Source of the DNA: Nevskiales bacterium
GTDB taxonomy: Bacteria; Pseudomonadota; Gammaproteobacteria; Steroidobacterales; GCA-2729495
DNA: 64,000 bases
Assembly: GCA_011526045.1 (NCBI GenBank)
Contig: WYBE01000069.1
Coordinates: 62,001-126,000, forward strand
Direction of reading: 5' to 3'
Shown here: positions 35,080 to 44,004 of the stretch, in pieces
Position numbering within the stretch: position 1 is the first letter of the stretch
Layout: every line of letters begins with the position of its first letter
The notes under the pieces: model-generated
What the model saw: only the letters and a program-made list of their open reading frames with translations
Database searches by the model: none
What the model was told of the DNA's origin: nothing
Program-made: the position numbers and the translations under genes

Positions 35080-37221
35080 TCAGAACTTGCCGTAATAGCC
35101 CTCCTTGAGTGCGTCATACAGGTTGGCGGCAGAGTGGACATCGCCGTCGTACTCGACCTCTTCGTCGCCTTTCAGAGTGATCTCGCGGCCATCCTCCAGG
35201 ACGAAGGTGTACTCGGTATTCTTGAGATCCTTCTCCTTCACGAGCACGCCCTGGAACGCTTCCGGATTGAAACGGAACGTCGTGCAGCCCTTGAGGCCCT
35301 TCTCGTATGCGTACAGGTATATGTCCTTGAATTGCTCGTAGGCGAAATCCGTCGGCACATTCGCCGTTTTCGATATGGACGAGTCGATCCACTTCTGGGC
35401 CGCCGCCTGGATATCCACATGCTCACGCGGCGTGATGTCGTCGGCAGTAATGAAATAATCCGGCAGCCGTTCCTCGGCCTTCGCCGACCCTGGCATGGCG
35501 TTCGGGTTGACGAGCTGCCGGTAAGCCAGAAGCTCGAAGGAAAAGACGTCCACCTTCTCCTTGGTCTTTCTGCCTTCGCGGATCACGTTACGGAAATAAT
35601 GGTGCGCAAAGCTGGGCTCAATGCCATTGCTGGCGTTGTTCGCAAGGGAGAGTGAGATCGTCCCGGTCGGCGCAATGGAACTGTGATGGGTGAAGCGTGC
35701 ACCGGCCTCCGCGAGCTCGCGAACCAGCTCCGGTGCAACCCCGGCGAGCCGTTGCATATAGCGGCTGTAGCGGGCGTGCAGCTCGCGTCCCGGTATCCGA
35801 TCGCCCGGCTTCCAGCCGTCGGCAGCCATCTCCGGGCGTTTGCGGATCATCTCGCGGGTAACCGTGAACTCCTCCAGCATGATCGGTGCCGGGCCCTTCT
35901 CGCGCGACAGTTCGAGCGCGGTCTCCCAGCCGGCCATTGCCATCTCGCGTGACACGTCTTCGGTGAACTGCACCGATTCGGCCGAGCCGTACCGCAGGCG
36001 CAGCATCGCCATGGTCGAACCCAGGCCGAGATAACCCATGCCGTGACGCCGTTTGCGGTGTATTTCCTCGCGCTGGCGCCCGAGCGGCAGCCCGTTGATT
36101 TCCACGACGTTGTCGAGCATGCGCGTGAACACGCAGACCACGCGACGAAACTCGTCCCAGTCGAAGCGGGCCGCCTCCGTGAACGGATCGACGACGAACT
36201 TCGTGAGGTTGACCGATCCAAGCAGGCAGGAACCGTAGGGCGGCAGCGGCTGCTCGCCACAGGGGTTCGTCGCACGAATCGTCTCGTCGAACCAGTTGTT
36301 GTTCATCTCGTTGACGCGGTCGATGAGGACGAAGCCCGGCTCGGCGAAGTCATAGGTGGACGCCATCGTGAGGTCCCACAGCCGTTGCGCAGGAATGCGC
36401 TTGTAGACCTTGCAGGCAACCTGCCCGGAATCGTTGACGTGATAACCGTCCGTGACCGGCCAGTCGCGCCATACCACCTGCTCCGGATCATCGACATCGA
36501 TTGCGCCCTGCTCCACCAGCCGCGCATCGATCGGAAATACCAGTGCCCAATGCTCGTTGTTCTTTACCGCACGGATGAAATCGTCAGTCACCAGCAGCGA
36601 GAGATTGAACTGGCGCAGCCGGCCGGCTTCGCGCTTGGCGCGCACGAAATCGAGCACGTCCGGGTGGCCGATGTCGAAGGTGCCCATCTGGGCGCCGCGT
36701 CGCCCGCCGGCCGAGGACACCGTGAAACACATCTTGTCGTAGATGTCCATGAAGGACAGCGGCCCGGAGGTATAGGCGCCGGCTCCGCTCACGTATGCAC
36801 CACGGGGCCGCAGGGTCGAAAATTCGTAGCCGATGCCGCAGCCGGCCTTGAGCGTCAGGCCGGCCTCGTGGACCTTCTCGAGAATCGTGTGCATCGAATC
36901 GGCAATCGTGCCCGATACGGTGCAATTGATGGTCGAGGTAGCCGGCTTGTGCTCACGGGCGCCGGCATTCGACACGATGCGACCCGCGGGAATGGCACCG
37001 CGCCGCAGAGCCCAGAGAAACGTGTCGAACCAGCGTTCCGGTTCACCCTCCACCTCGGCAAGCGCCCTGGCGATCCGCTTGTAGGTATCGTCCATGGTCT
37101 CATCGATGACCTCGCCGGTCTTCGACTTGAGGCGGTACTTCTTGTCCCAGATATCGACCGATGCTTCCTGGAAAGAAATACCCGGCGTCTTCCCTCGCTC
37201 CATCTGGACAGCCATTTTCAT
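35080..37221 (-). CDS. nrdJa: Class II (B12-dependent) ribonucleotide reductase, catalytic subunit NrdJa
   Basis: A 713-residue catalytic subunit making dNTP precursors with an adenosylcobalamin-derived thiyl radical, so it needs no oxygen. Visible residues: the redox Cys in TSTINCTVSGTIADS, KAGCGIGYEFS, the catalytic ATNPCGEQPLPPYGSC (Cys and Glu) and SSIAPTGTISLSLANNASNG. The C-terminal redox tail is absent here and lies on NrdJb. ATG 37221 has AGGGGG 12 bases upstream; the open frame continues 24 codons further. No other nrd genes are in the window. Confidence 0.93.
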   Translation of the reverse strand: MKMAVQMERGKTPGISFQEASVDIWDKKYRLKSKTGEVIDETMDDTYKRIARALAEVEGEPERWFDTFLWALRRGAIPAGRIVSNAGAREHKPATSTINCTVSGTIADSMHTILEKVHEAGLTLKAGCGIGYEFSTLRPRGAYVSGAGAYTSGPLSFMDIYDKMCFTVSSAGGRRGAQMGTFDIGHPDVLDFVRAKREAGRLRQFNLSLLVTDDFIRAVKNNEHWALVFPIDARLVEQGAIDVDDPEQVVWRDWPVTDGYHVNDSGQVACKVYKRIPAQRLWDLTMASTYDFAEPGFVLIDRVNEMNNNWFDETIRATNPCGEQPLPPYGSCLLGSVNLTKFVVDPFTEAARFDWDEFRRVVCVFTRMLDNVVEINGLPLGRQREEIHRKRRHGMGYLGLGSTMAMLRLRYGSAESVQFTEDVSREMAMAGWETALELSREKGPAPIMLEEFTVTREMIRKRPEMAADGWKPGDRIPGRELHARYSRYMQRLAGVAPELVRELAEAGARFTHHSSIAPTGTISLSLANNASNGIEPSFAHHYFRNVIREGRKTKEKVDVFSFELLAYRQLVNPNAMPGSAKAEERLPDYFITADDITPREHVDIQAAAQKWIDSSISKTANVPTDFAYEQFKDIYLYAYEKGLKGCTTFRFNPEAFQGVLVKEKDLKNTEYTFVLEDGREITLKGDEEVEYDGDVHSAANLYDALKEGYYGKF

Positions 37222-37367
37222 CGCGACTGTGACCCCCTGCTGGTTTTCCGACCCGCTTCGCAGGCCGCCCCTTCCCTTGCCGCCGCCGGACATCGAGGGT
37301 CACTTTTCGGCGGAATCATGGGGCCCGCGCCAGTCCGCCGGACCCATCGATGCACCGAGAAGCGACG

Positions 37368-37383
37368 ACACAAGATGTTGTGC
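37368..37383. promoter_or_regulatory. NrdR-type box 1
   Basis: ACACAAGATGTTGTGC matches the NrdR consensus acaCwAtATaTwGwgt at 13 of 16 positions. It lies 61 bases downstream of the nrdJa -10, in the leader. NrdR is the ATP/dATP-sensing repressor of ribonucleotide reductase genes; its gene is not in the window. Confidence 0.65.
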
Positions 37384-37443
37384 CGACCGGGACGTAGGTT
37401 ATGTCCAGCCGGAGCAAGGTGTCAAGAATTTCCGGCACTGAAA

Positions 37444-37471
37444 TTTATAGATTTTTTTTATTTTAAATCAA
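37444..37471 (-). promoter_or_regulatory. Sigma-70 promoter for nrdJa-nrdJb
   Basis: On the minus strand TTGATT (37466-37471) and TATAAA (37444-37449) are separated by 16 bases of A/T-rich DNA, about 220 bases before nrdJa. It is the best -35/-10 pair in the region and sits between the two NrdR-type boxes. Confidence 0.6.
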
Positions 37472-37547
37472 TAGCTTGAAAATCAGGTTTCAGATTGAGC
37501 AATTAGTCGCCAGCACGTCGCCGAGGACATCCGCAGAACCAGCTGAA

Positions 37548-37563
37548 ACACAAGATATTGTGT
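37548..37563. promoter_or_regulatory. NrdR-type box 2
   Basis: ACACAAGATATTGTGT is a near-perfect palindrome matching the NrdR consensus at 15 of 16 positions. It lies 77 bases upstream of the nrdJa -35, exactly 180 bases from box 1. Confidence 0.75.
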
Positions 37564-37620
37564 TCGGACTCCCCAGCTTATCAACCGCCAGTCAGCAGGT
37601 TTTTCACCGGTCATGCACCG

Positions 37621-37661
37621 CCGGGCAGCCGCGCCGGGCGGCCCGGCCGGCTGCTGCCCGG
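37621..37661. other. GC-rich hairpin upstream of the DegP-type gene
   Basis: CCGGGCAGC (37621-37629) is perfectly complementary to GCTGCCCGG (37653-37661), enclosing a 23-base G/C-only loop that can itself pair. No T-run follows on either strand, so it is not a standard terminator. Confidence 0.5.
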
Positions 37662-37736
37662 GCATCGTTGCCGGATCGAAACCGCTATGATTCGCGCTCG
37701 AATTTTCCTGCCTGCGCAGCACCCCGAGGAAGCCGC

Positions 37737-39098
37737 ATGAAAACGAGCACGCTCACCGCCATCCTGCTCACGGTGACCAGCCTGGCCGTCGCCCGGGTCG
37801 CCCCGGCTGCGATGCCTGCGATGGTCGGCGAGCAGCCGCTGCCAAGCCTCGCACCGCTCGTGAAGAAGATCTCGCCCGCAGTGGTGAGCATTGCAACCCG
37901 TGGTACGGTCAGCGCACCGCCGAATCCGCTGATGGAAGACCCGTTCTTCCGCCGTTTCTTCGGTGTACCGCGCCAACCGCGTGAAATGCGCGGCACGGGG
38001 TCCGGCGTCATCGTCGATGCGAAGAACGGCTACATCCTGACCAATCACCACGTCGTGGAGAACGCCGACGAGATCGAAGTGATCCTGTACGACAACCGCA
38101 GCCTCAAGGCGACGGTGGTCGGCTCGGACCAGGGTACCGACATCGCCGTGCTCAAGATCGAAAAACCATCGGAGCTGACGCAGATCAGTCTCGGCAACTC
38201 GGATCAGGTGCTGGTGGGCGATTTCGTGGTCGCCATCGGCAATCCGTTCGGCCTGCAGCACACCGTGACATCCGGGATCGTCAGCGCACTCGGGCGCAGC
38301 GGTATCAGCCCGGACGGCTACGAAGACTTCATCCAGACCGATGCGTCGATCAATCCGGGCAACTCCGGCGGCGCCCTGGTCAATCTCAATGGCGACCTGA
38401 TCGGCATCAACTCGGCCATCTTCTCCAGCAGCGGGGGCAATATCGGCATCGGCTTTGCGATACCCGTCAACATCGCGAAATCGATCATGTCGCAGATCCT
38501 GGAATTCGGGAAAGTGCAGCGCGGCCTGCTCGGCGTGAGCATCAGCGACTTCAACGCCGAGACGGCGAAGGCATATGGCGTCGATGCGCACGAGGGCGCC
38601 CTGGTCCAGGAAGTCGTGCCTGGCTCGGCAGCAGAGAAAGCGGGAGTGAAAGTCGGCGACGTCATTCTCGCAGTGGACGGCGAGGCCATCACGGGAGCGT
38701 CGAAACTGCGCGCCACCATCGGCGTCAAGCGCCGCGGCGAGAAGGTCAGCCTGGAAGTCCTGCGCGACGGCAACCGGCGCACGCTCGCCGCCACGCTCGA
38801 TGAACGCGAGGATGCGGAGCAAGCCGATGCCGGCAGCCTGCACCTGGGTCTTGCCGGCGCAGAACTGGCCAACTACGACGGCAGCGGCAGCTACAACGGA
38901 CCCGCCGTCCAGGTTGTCGCGGTCGAGCCGGAAAGCCCGGCCGCAGCGGTCGGGCTGCGGGCAAACGACGTAATATTCGCGGTGAACCGCACGCGCGTGC
39001 ACTCTGTATCCGAGATGCGTGACGTGGCCGACCAGCAGAGCCTGTTGATCCTGTCGGTGCGCCGCGGCGGCCGCGACCTGATGTTGCAGGTGCGTTAG
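37737..39098 (+). CDS. degQ: Periplasmic serine protease of the DegP/DegQ (HtrA) family
   Basis: A 453-residue trypsin-like protease with chaperone activity in the family. The signal peptide spans about residues 1-25. The catalytic triad is His105 (TNHHVV), Asp135 (GTDIAVL) and Ser210 (NPGNSGG). Two PDZ domains follow (about 265-355 and 365-453). The Q-linker is short, closer to DegQ than to DegP, but the sequence cannot separate them. CGAGGAAG precedes ATG 37737. It degrades misfolded envelope proteins. It diverges from the nrdJ operon. Confidence 0.92.
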   Translation: MKTSTLTAILLTVTSLAVARVAPAAMPAMVGEQPLPSLAPLVKKISPAVVSIATRGTVSAPPNPLMEDPFFRRFFGVPRQPREMRGTGSGVIVDAKNGYILTNHHVVENADEIEVILYDNRSLKATVVGSDQGTDIAVLKIEKPSELTQISLGNSDQVLVGDFVVAIGNPFGLQHTVTSGIVSALGRSGISPDGYEDFIQTDASINPGNSGGALVNLNGDLIGINSAIFSSSGGNIGIGFAIPVNIAKSIMSQILEFGKVQRGLLGVSISDFNAETAKAYGVDAHEGALVQEVVPGSAAEKAGVKVGDVILAVDGEAITGASKLRATIGVKRRGEKVSLEVLRDGNRRTLAATLDEREDAEQADAGSLHLGLAGAELANYDGSGSYNGPAVQVVAVEPESPAAAVGLRANDVIFAVNRTRVHSVSEMRDVADQQSLLILSVRRGGRDLMLQVR

Positions 39099-39100
39099 CA

Positions 39101-39116
39101 GTTTGATGCAAAACGT
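39101..39116. repeat. Repeat copy D (left end, inverted partner of copy A)
   Basis: GTTTGATGCAAAACGT lies 2 bases after the protease stop. It is the inverted counterpart of the TGCATCAACC end of copy A, 120 bases further on; together they bound a 136-base unit (39102-39237). Confidence 0.55.
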
Positions 39117-39190
39117 CGCGAGGAGTCCGATGGCGAGGCGTACGGAGCGCAGGAACCGCAGCGTACACGTCAGTACATGAGAATTCCGAT

Positions 39191-39240
39191 CACCGCGCAA
39201 CGAAGCCAGCGGGCTGCGCAGCAGTTATGCATCAACCGGT
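39191..39240. repeat. Dispersed repeat copy A
   Basis: A 50-base segment that begins CACCGCGCAACGAAGCCAGC and ends TGCATCAACCGGT. It is identical to copy B (42811-42860) at 45 of 50 positions. It provides the ATG (39227) of the NDUFA9-like gene. Confidence 0.85.
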
Positions 39241-40240
39241 AAGGCAGCCCGGGCGTCGCGGCGACGCACCGACGTCCGCCCTGCCACCAGTGTGCCTGCT
39301 GGGCGGCTCCGGCTTCGTTGGTTCGCGACTGGCCGCCGCGCTCGCCACCCGCGGCTACCCGGTGGTGGTCCCGACCCGGCAGCGCTCCCGCGCGCGCCAC
39401 CTGCTGGTACTGCCTACCGTGCGACTGCTCGAGACCGATGTCGGGCAGCCCGCTGCGCTCGAGGCTGCGCTGCACGGCAGCCGCGTCGTGGTGAACCTCG
39501 TCGGGATCCTGAATGAGCGCGGCCGCGACGGCGCCGGTTTCCGCCAGGCTCATTCACAATTCGCCGCTGCGGTCGTGGCTGCCAGCGCACGCCTGGGAAT
39601 ACACAAACTGGTACAGGTCAGTGCACTCGGAGCCGACGCCGACGCAGGCCCCAGTCATTACCTTCGCAGCAAGGGCGCAGCGGAACGTGCCATCCGCCAC
39701 GCGACATCCCCGGCGTGGACCATCCTGCAGCCGTCCTTGATATTCGGAGCCGGTGACTCGTCCACCAACCGTTTCGGCCGACTCCTCGGCCGTCTGCCGT
39801 GGGTCTTTCCGCTGGCGATGCCGCAAGCGCGGTTTGCCCCGGTCCACGTCGATGACGTCGTCGCGGCAATCGTGCGCGCCATCGAGGAACCTGGCACCAA
39901 CGGGCGAACCTATCAGCTGTGCGGGCCCGAGGTGCTGTCGCTGATTGACATCGTACGGCGGATCGTTGCTGCCCTCGGCCTGCAGCGGCGCGTCATCGGG
40001 CTGCCACGGTGGGCGTCCCGGCTGCAGGCGCGGGTGATGGACTTCGTGCCGGGCAAGCCGTTCTCCACCGACAACTTCCTGTCGCTGACTGTCGACAGCG
40101 TATGCTCCGAAAATGGTTTTGCCGCGCTCGGCATAGAGCCGCGTGCCTTCGATGCCAACCTGAGCGCCGCACTGGATGACCTGCTCAGCCCGGGCCGCCT
40201 GGGCATCCTGCGCCGGGCTGCCGGTCGGTCGGGTCGGTGA
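39227..40240 (+). CDS. NDUFA9/39-kDa-like atypical SDR (NAD(P)-binding sugar-epimerase fold)
   Basis: A 337-residue extended/atypical SDR. VCLLGGSGFVGSRLAAALA is the NAD(P) loop; NLVGILNE, KLVQVSALGAD and YLRSKGAAERAI follow in the order seen in bacterial relatives of the complex I subunit NDUFA9. Function is unknown. The ATG at 39227 lies inside repeat copy A, so the first ~13 residues are repeat-derived; GTG 39290 (just before the cofactor loop) is a possible native start. The last 56 bases overlap the convergent aminopeptidase gene. Confidence 0.82.
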   Translation: MHQPVRQPGRRGDAPTSALPPVCLLGGSGFVGSRLAAALATRGYPVVVPTRQRSRARHLLVLPTVRLLETDVGQPAALEAALHGSRVVVNLVGILNERGRDGAGFRQAHSQFAAAVVAASARLGIHKLVQVSALGADADAGPSHYLRSKGAAERAIRHATSPAWTILQPSLIFGAGDSSTNRFGRLLGRLPWVFPLAMPQARFAPVHVDDVVAAIVRAIEEPGTNGRTYQLCGPEVLSLIDIVRRIVAALGLQRRVIGLPRWASRLQARVMDFVPGKPFSTDNFLSLTVDSVCSENGFAALGIEPRAFDANLSAALDDLLSPGRLGILRRAAGRSGR

Positions 40241-41285
40241 TCTCGCCCAGGACGGCAGCCCGCTCGGCCGCAGTCAGTCGGGCGAGCCGCTCGACCCGTC
40301 GATAGAACCGTTCCAGGTCGCCGCCTTCGCTGTCGAGGATCACCCGCAACTGTCCGACGTAGCTGCGATAGGCGGCAATCGCCGCAAGCGCGGCATTGTT
40401 GAGCGGCTGCCGAAACCACCCGTCGAAATAGGGCGGCTCGTGCCACTGGGCGCGCAACTGCCGGTACCGTTCACGCAACTGCGTCAGCTCAGCTTCCTTG
40501 GCTTTGCGACGTGCTTCCTCCGTCTGCTTCGAGGCGTAGACCGCTTTCAGCCTTGCGCGGGCTTGCTCGAGAAGCGCGTAGACCTCTCGTTCACGTTGCA
40601 GCCCGACGAGATAGGCGCACAGACCCTCGGAGTTCGTGTTGACTTCCAGCCAGCGGATCGTGCCTTCCTGCTCGACGAGCGTCGCGAAGCTCTCGTTAAA
40701 TGCGGTATCGCCTGCCACGTAAATCCGTTGGTGGGCCAGTTCGTGAAAGACCAGCCCCGCAACATCTGCCGGCGGCAGATGCACGACGGTGCTGAGCAGG
40801 GGATCGCGGAAGAATCCCAGCGTCGAGTACGCCAGAGCGCCACGTACAGCGACATCACTGCCCTGCGCTGCTTTGCCCGCCGCGAATTGCTGCGCATCTT
40901 TTTCGTCGAAGTAACCGCGATATCCCACGCAGCCGGCCACCGGAAAGCACCAGGTATGCAGTTCGAGGGAAAACTCCGGCGCAACGAAAACATTCCATAC
41001 CACGTACGGCCGGTCGAGCGCCGCAAACTGTCGATAACTGCCGTTATCCGGGAGCCCGAGCTCTTCGTGCGCATAACGCAACACCTGTTTCGCCGCCGCA
41101 AGACTCCGGCGCAGTTCAGGCGTGGTCCGCGCATCATTCAGTACGTCGTCTACAGGACGCTCGACACCAGCGATCTCGAGCTGGCCCGTCACCGCCTGGG
41201 TTACGTACGCCGGGCTGCATCCACCACCCAGCGCCAGCACGATCGCGGACCCTGCGGACCAGAACAGTCTTCGTGGCAGGCTCAT
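40185..41285 (-). CDS. Zinc aminopeptidase-like lipoprotein (Aminopep family)
   Basis: A 366-residue protein. The N-terminus has a lipobox ([10 protein letters not shown]), so it is lipid-anchored. [22 protein letters not shown] holds the zinc motif HExxH with a downstream Glu, as in the putative aminopeptidase family PF10023. A charged, probably coiled-coil stretch follows (about 260-310). Substrate is unknown. ATG 41285 gives the signal sequence. Its start is only 32 bases from the start of cca on the opposite strand, and its end overlaps the NDUFA9-like gene. Confidence 0.8.
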   Translation of the reverse strand: MSLPRRLFWSAGSAIVLALGGGCSPAYVTQAVTGQLEIAGVERPVDDVLNDARTTPELRRSLAAAKQVLRYAHEELGLPDNGSYRQFAALDRPYVVWNVFVAPEFSLELHTWCFPVAGCVGYRGYFDEKDAQQFAAGKAAQGSDVAVRGALAYSTLGFFRDPLLSTVVHLPPADVAGLVFHELAHQRIYVAGDTAFNESFATLVEQEGTIRWLEVNTNSEGLCAYLVGLQREREVYALLEQARARLKAVYASKQTEEARRKAKEAELTQLRERYRQLRAQWHEPPYFDGWFRQPLNNAALAAIAAYRSYVGQLRVILDSEGGDLERFYRRVERLARLTAAERAAVLGEITDPTDRQPGAGCPGGPG

Positions 41286-41305
41286 GGGGACATAACGATA
41301 GCGGC

Positions 41306-41311
41306 TACAAT
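41306..41311 (+). promoter_or_regulatory. -10 box six bases before the cca start
   Basis: TACAAT ends 6 bases before the cca ATG. There is no Shine-Dalgarno. The 32-base divergent gap with the aminopeptidase gene leaves no room for a longer leader. Confidence 0.45.
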
Positions 41312-41317
41312 ACCGCG

Positions 41318-42553
41318 ATGCAGTCATACCTCGTCGGCGGCGCGGTGCGGGATCGCCTCCTGGGCCTGCCGGTCGCCGAGCGCGACTGGGTGGTCGTGGG
41401 CGCCACGCCCGGCGATCTCGAGTCGTTCGGTTACCGGCGTGTCGGCGCGGACTTCCCCGTGTATCTGCACCCCACGACCGGGGAGGAATATGCGCTGGCC
41501 CGTGCGGAGCGCAAGACGGGCCGGGGCTACAGGGGTTTCGCGGTCGCCTTCGGACCCGAGGTAACGCTCGAGGAGGATCTTCGCCGGCGTGACCTTACGA
41601 TCAATGCCATCGCCGAGGACGCCGACGGCCGCCTGATCGACCCATACGGCGGCCAGCGTGATCTGGCTGCACGGCGCCTGCACCACGTCTCCGATGCCTT
41701 TCGTGAAGATCCGGTACGCATCCTCCGCGTGGCGCGTTTTGCCGCGCGTTTTGCCCCGCTCGGTTTCAGCGTGGCACCCGCAACGCTGCAGCTCATGCGG
41801 GAAATGGTGGCCGCGGGAGAAGCAGCCGAACTCGTGCCGGAACGTGTCTGGCAGGAGACCGAGACTGCGCTCGCCACCACCAGGCCCGACGTGTTCGTCA
41901 GTACGCTGCGCGATTGCGGGGCGCTCGCGGCAATCTACCCGGAGGTCGATGCGCTGTGGGGCGTACCGCAGCCGCCGCGGTGGCATCCCGAGATCGACAC
42001 CGGCGTGCACCTGCTCATGGCGCTCGAGCAAAGCGCGCGGCTCTCACCGAAGCCCGAGGTGCACTTCGCTGTCCTGGTACACGACCTCGGCAAGGGCACG
42101 ACGCCGCCGCGATTCTGGCCGCGGCACACCGGCCACGAGGAGCGCGGTGTCGCCCTCGCCCGCGCGCTGTGCCAGCGGGTCGGCGCACCGAATCGGTTCC
42201 GTGACCTCGGCTGCGCGGTGGCTCGCTATCACGGCCTCTGCCACCGCGCGTTCGAGCTGCGACCCGGGACGATACTGCGCCTGCTCGAGGGCGTGGATGC
42301 AATGCGTCGTCCTGAACGATTCGAGGATTTTCTCCTCGCCTGCGAGGCCGACGCGCGGGGCCGCCTGGGACTCTCCGACAGCCCATACCCGCAGGCGCAA
42401 TGGCTGCGGCAGGCACGTGAGGCGGCGGTGGCCGTGGATGCGCGTGCGCTGGCCGCGCGTGGCCTGGACGGCCCCGCACTCGGTGAAGCGCTGCGCGAGG
42501 CACGTGTACGCGCCATCGCCGTCGCGCGGCGACACTCAGGCACTGCGCCCTGA
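41318..42553 (+). CDS. cca: CCA-adding tRNA nucleotidyltransferase with HD domain
   Basis: A 411-residue class II nucleotidyltransferase. It starts [19 protein letters not shown] with the GGAVRD motif, then RDLTINAIA and the CTP/ATP-selecting [15 protein letters not shown]. The C-terminal half has an HD phosphohydrolase domain (VHDLGKG...H), as in E. coli Cca (412 residues), with 2',3'-cyclic phosphodiesterase and phosphatase activity. It builds or repairs tRNA CCA ends; the tRNA in this window already encodes CCA. Confidence 0.95.
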   Translation: MQSYLVGGAVRDRLLGLPVAERDWVVVGATPGDLESFGYRRVGADFPVYLHPTTGEEYALARAERKTGRGYRGFAVAFGPEVTLEEDLRRRDLTINAIAEDADGRLIDPYGGQRDLAARRLHHVSDAFREDPVRILRVARFAARFAPLGFSVAPATLQLMREMVAAGEAAELVPERVWQETETALATTRPDVFVSTLRDCGALAAIYPEVDALWGVPQPPRWHPEIDTGVHLLMALEQSARLSPKPEVHFAVLVHDLGKGTTPPRFWPRHTGHEERGVALARALCQRVGAPNRFRDLGCAVARYHGLCHRAFELRPGTILRLLEGVDAMRRPERFEDFLLACEADARGRLGLSDSPYPQAQWLRQAREAAVAVDARALAARGLDGPALGEALREARVRAIAVARRHSGTAP

Positions 42554-42859
42554 CCCGGCGTCCGACGCCCCCGCGACTACGGGTCGATACCAGACGCGGT
42601 GTGCACCAGGCACGCACGAACCACAGTGAGCCGCCCGCTGCATCTCTCGACCCTGCCACAGGATCGTTGGGCCCGCCAGGGCAAACCGGGGCCCGGCAGC
42701 CCCGCTCCGAGGTGCCTGCGCCGGGCGAGAGCGGAATCGGCGAAGCGCTGCTCCGTCCGCTCGAGCACCCGTCGCACGGGCGACGGGCTGGGCCGCCGCG
42801 GGCGGCCGGGCACCGTGCAACGCAGCCAGCGGGTTGCGCAGCAGTCTTGCATCAACCGG
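42554..42859. other. 306-base convergent gap between cca and the transglycosylase gene
   Basis: No gene is seen. It contains two perfect adjacent hairpins (42768-42787 and 42791-42807) followed by repeat copy B (42811-42860). The first 200 bases have no feature I recognise. Confidence 0.5.
42768..42807. terminator. Two adjacent perfect GC hairpins (possible bidirectional terminator)
   Basis: CCCGTCGC-ACGG-GCGACGGG (8-bp stem, 42768-42787) is followed by GGCCGCC-GCG-GGCGGCC (7-bp stem, 42791-42807). They sit between convergent genes. Neither has a T-run, so termination strength is uncertain. Confidence 0.45.
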
Positions 42860-42860
42860 T
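42811..42860. repeat. Dispersed repeat copy B
   Basis: It begins CACCGTGCAACGCAGCCAGC and ends TGCATCAACCGGT, matching copy A at 45 of 50 positions. Its last base is the first base of the transglycosylase stop codon (TCA read on the plus strand). Confidence 0.85.
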
Positions 42861-43891
42861 CAGAGTCGATCCCTGATGTCGGAGTAGACCGCGAGTATCC
42901 GCTGCACATACCGTACGGTCTCCGCCAGGGCGGGCATTTCCCCAAAACGATATAGCACCGATTGCGGATTTCTGACCCGGACCGCCTCTGGTCCCGCGTT
43001 GTAGGCAGCCACGGCGCTGGTGACCATCCCGTCGTTCTCGCGCAAGCGACGCGCGAGATAGGTCACGCACTTTCCGATGGCCCCGTAGCCGACGCGGGCG
43101 TCGGTCGCCTGCAGTGCAGCTGCGCCACCGGCAAAAAAGTCGTGACTCGCGAAGTCCTGTTGCAGGGCTGCGGTGTAGGCCCGCCTCGCCGCCTCAACCT
43201 CCTCGTCGGGCACGTTGATGGCCACGAATTCCCGCAGGATTTCGAGATCCCCCGTAGCCACGGCGCGATCGATCACCGCCCGGGCATCGAAGCCGGCAAC
43301 CCCGAACCGTGACTTGAATGCCTCGATTCGTTTTGTCACTGCTTCCCTGCGCGCACGCTGGAGGTCCCGGAAGCGCTCCCACAAGTAGTGCCTGCCTAAC
43401 GGCTCGAGCCCATACTCCAGCGCCGTGTCCGGCATGAACTGGGCCATGCCGACTGCACCCGCAGGAGAAACCACAGTCGGCGCGAACCGCGACTCGTTGT
43501 ACAGCAGGGACAGCACCAGGAGCGGGTCGACGGGATGCAGCTCGCGATTGTCCCGGATGCCATCGAAGACGTGAGTGACGATCTTCCCGATGTGCCCCTG
43601 CAGGAACGGCATGTCACGCGGGTTGAGATCCCAGTGTGACAGCGTCATGCCGGGCGGATGCGAATCCAGCAGGAACTCCAGCACCGCATCCGTCAGCCCC
43701 CGGGCCGCATTGCGGGAAAGATCCGGCTGGAAATCGCTGCCCAGGCGGAACTCGAGCGGATGATCGCGACGCATGCCGCTGGTCGCCGGCCCGCTACGAG
43801 CCGCCGCCGCGGCCTCCGCCGTGATTGCCAGCGTCCCCGCGGTAACTCCGAGACGGACTACATCACGCCGGTTGACTGTTTTACTGGGCAT
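42860..43891 (-). CDS. Lytic transglycosylase (SLT domain), exported
   Basis: A 343-residue protein. The N-terminus NRRDVVRLGVTAGTLAITAEA looks like a twin-arginine signal (RRDVV). The SLT domain starts near residue 115 with LVLSLLYNESRFAPTVVSP (catalytic Glu in NESRF), GAVGMAQFMPDTA, and ends with VAAYNAGPEAV, the three standard motifs. Lytic transglycosylases cleave peptidoglycan to anhydromuropeptides, which feed the Mpl recycling route encoded at 18-19 kb. Its 3' end is set by repeat copy B. Confidence 0.88.
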   Translation of the reverse strand: MPSKTVNRRDVVRLGVTAGTLAITAEAAAAARSGPATSGMRRDHPLEFRLGSDFQPDLSRNAARGLTDAVLEFLLDSHPPGMTLSHWDLNPRDMPFLQGHIGKIVTHVFDGIRDNRELHPVDPLLVLSLLYNESRFAPTVVSPAGAVGMAQFMPDTALEYGLEPLGRHYLWERFRDLQRARREAVTKRIEAFKSRFGVAGFDARAVIDRAVATGDLEILREFVAINVPDEEVEAARRAYTAALQQDFASHDFFAGGAAALQATDARVGYGAIGKCVTYLARRLRENDGMVTSAVAAYNAGPEAVRVRNPQSVLYRFGEMPALAETVRYVQRILAVYSDIRDRL

Positions 43892-44004
43892 CAGCGCTTC
43901 CGCCTATCACTGGTCATGAATTTTCTCCGCAGGGCGCAGGCCGGAGACGACCCGCTCTGGTCCGGTTGGACTGCCCGGGGCAGGTTTCCCGGCACCGGCA
44001 GCTA

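Larger units (their letters stand above)
37222..37736. other. 515-base nrdJa-degP divergent control region
   Basis: This is a non-coding region with a marked AT-rich island at about 37435-37505 in an otherwise GC-rich genome. It contains a sigma-70-like promoter toward nrdJa, two NrdR-type palindromes, a -10-like TATGAT (37686-37691) toward the protease gene and a GC-rich hairpin at 37621-37661. No gene or known riboswitch is seen; I looked for a cobalamin riboswitch and found none. Confidence 0.6.

Noticed and set aside
37222-37736. A cobalamin riboswitch controlling the B12-dependent reductase
   Set aside because: No B12 box or its conserved flanking segments were found in the region; the NrdR-type palindromes are the clear signals.
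39177-39242. A 21-codon reading frame inside repeat copy A
   Set aside because: It is explained by the repeat, has no Shine-Dalgarno and no sign of coding selection.
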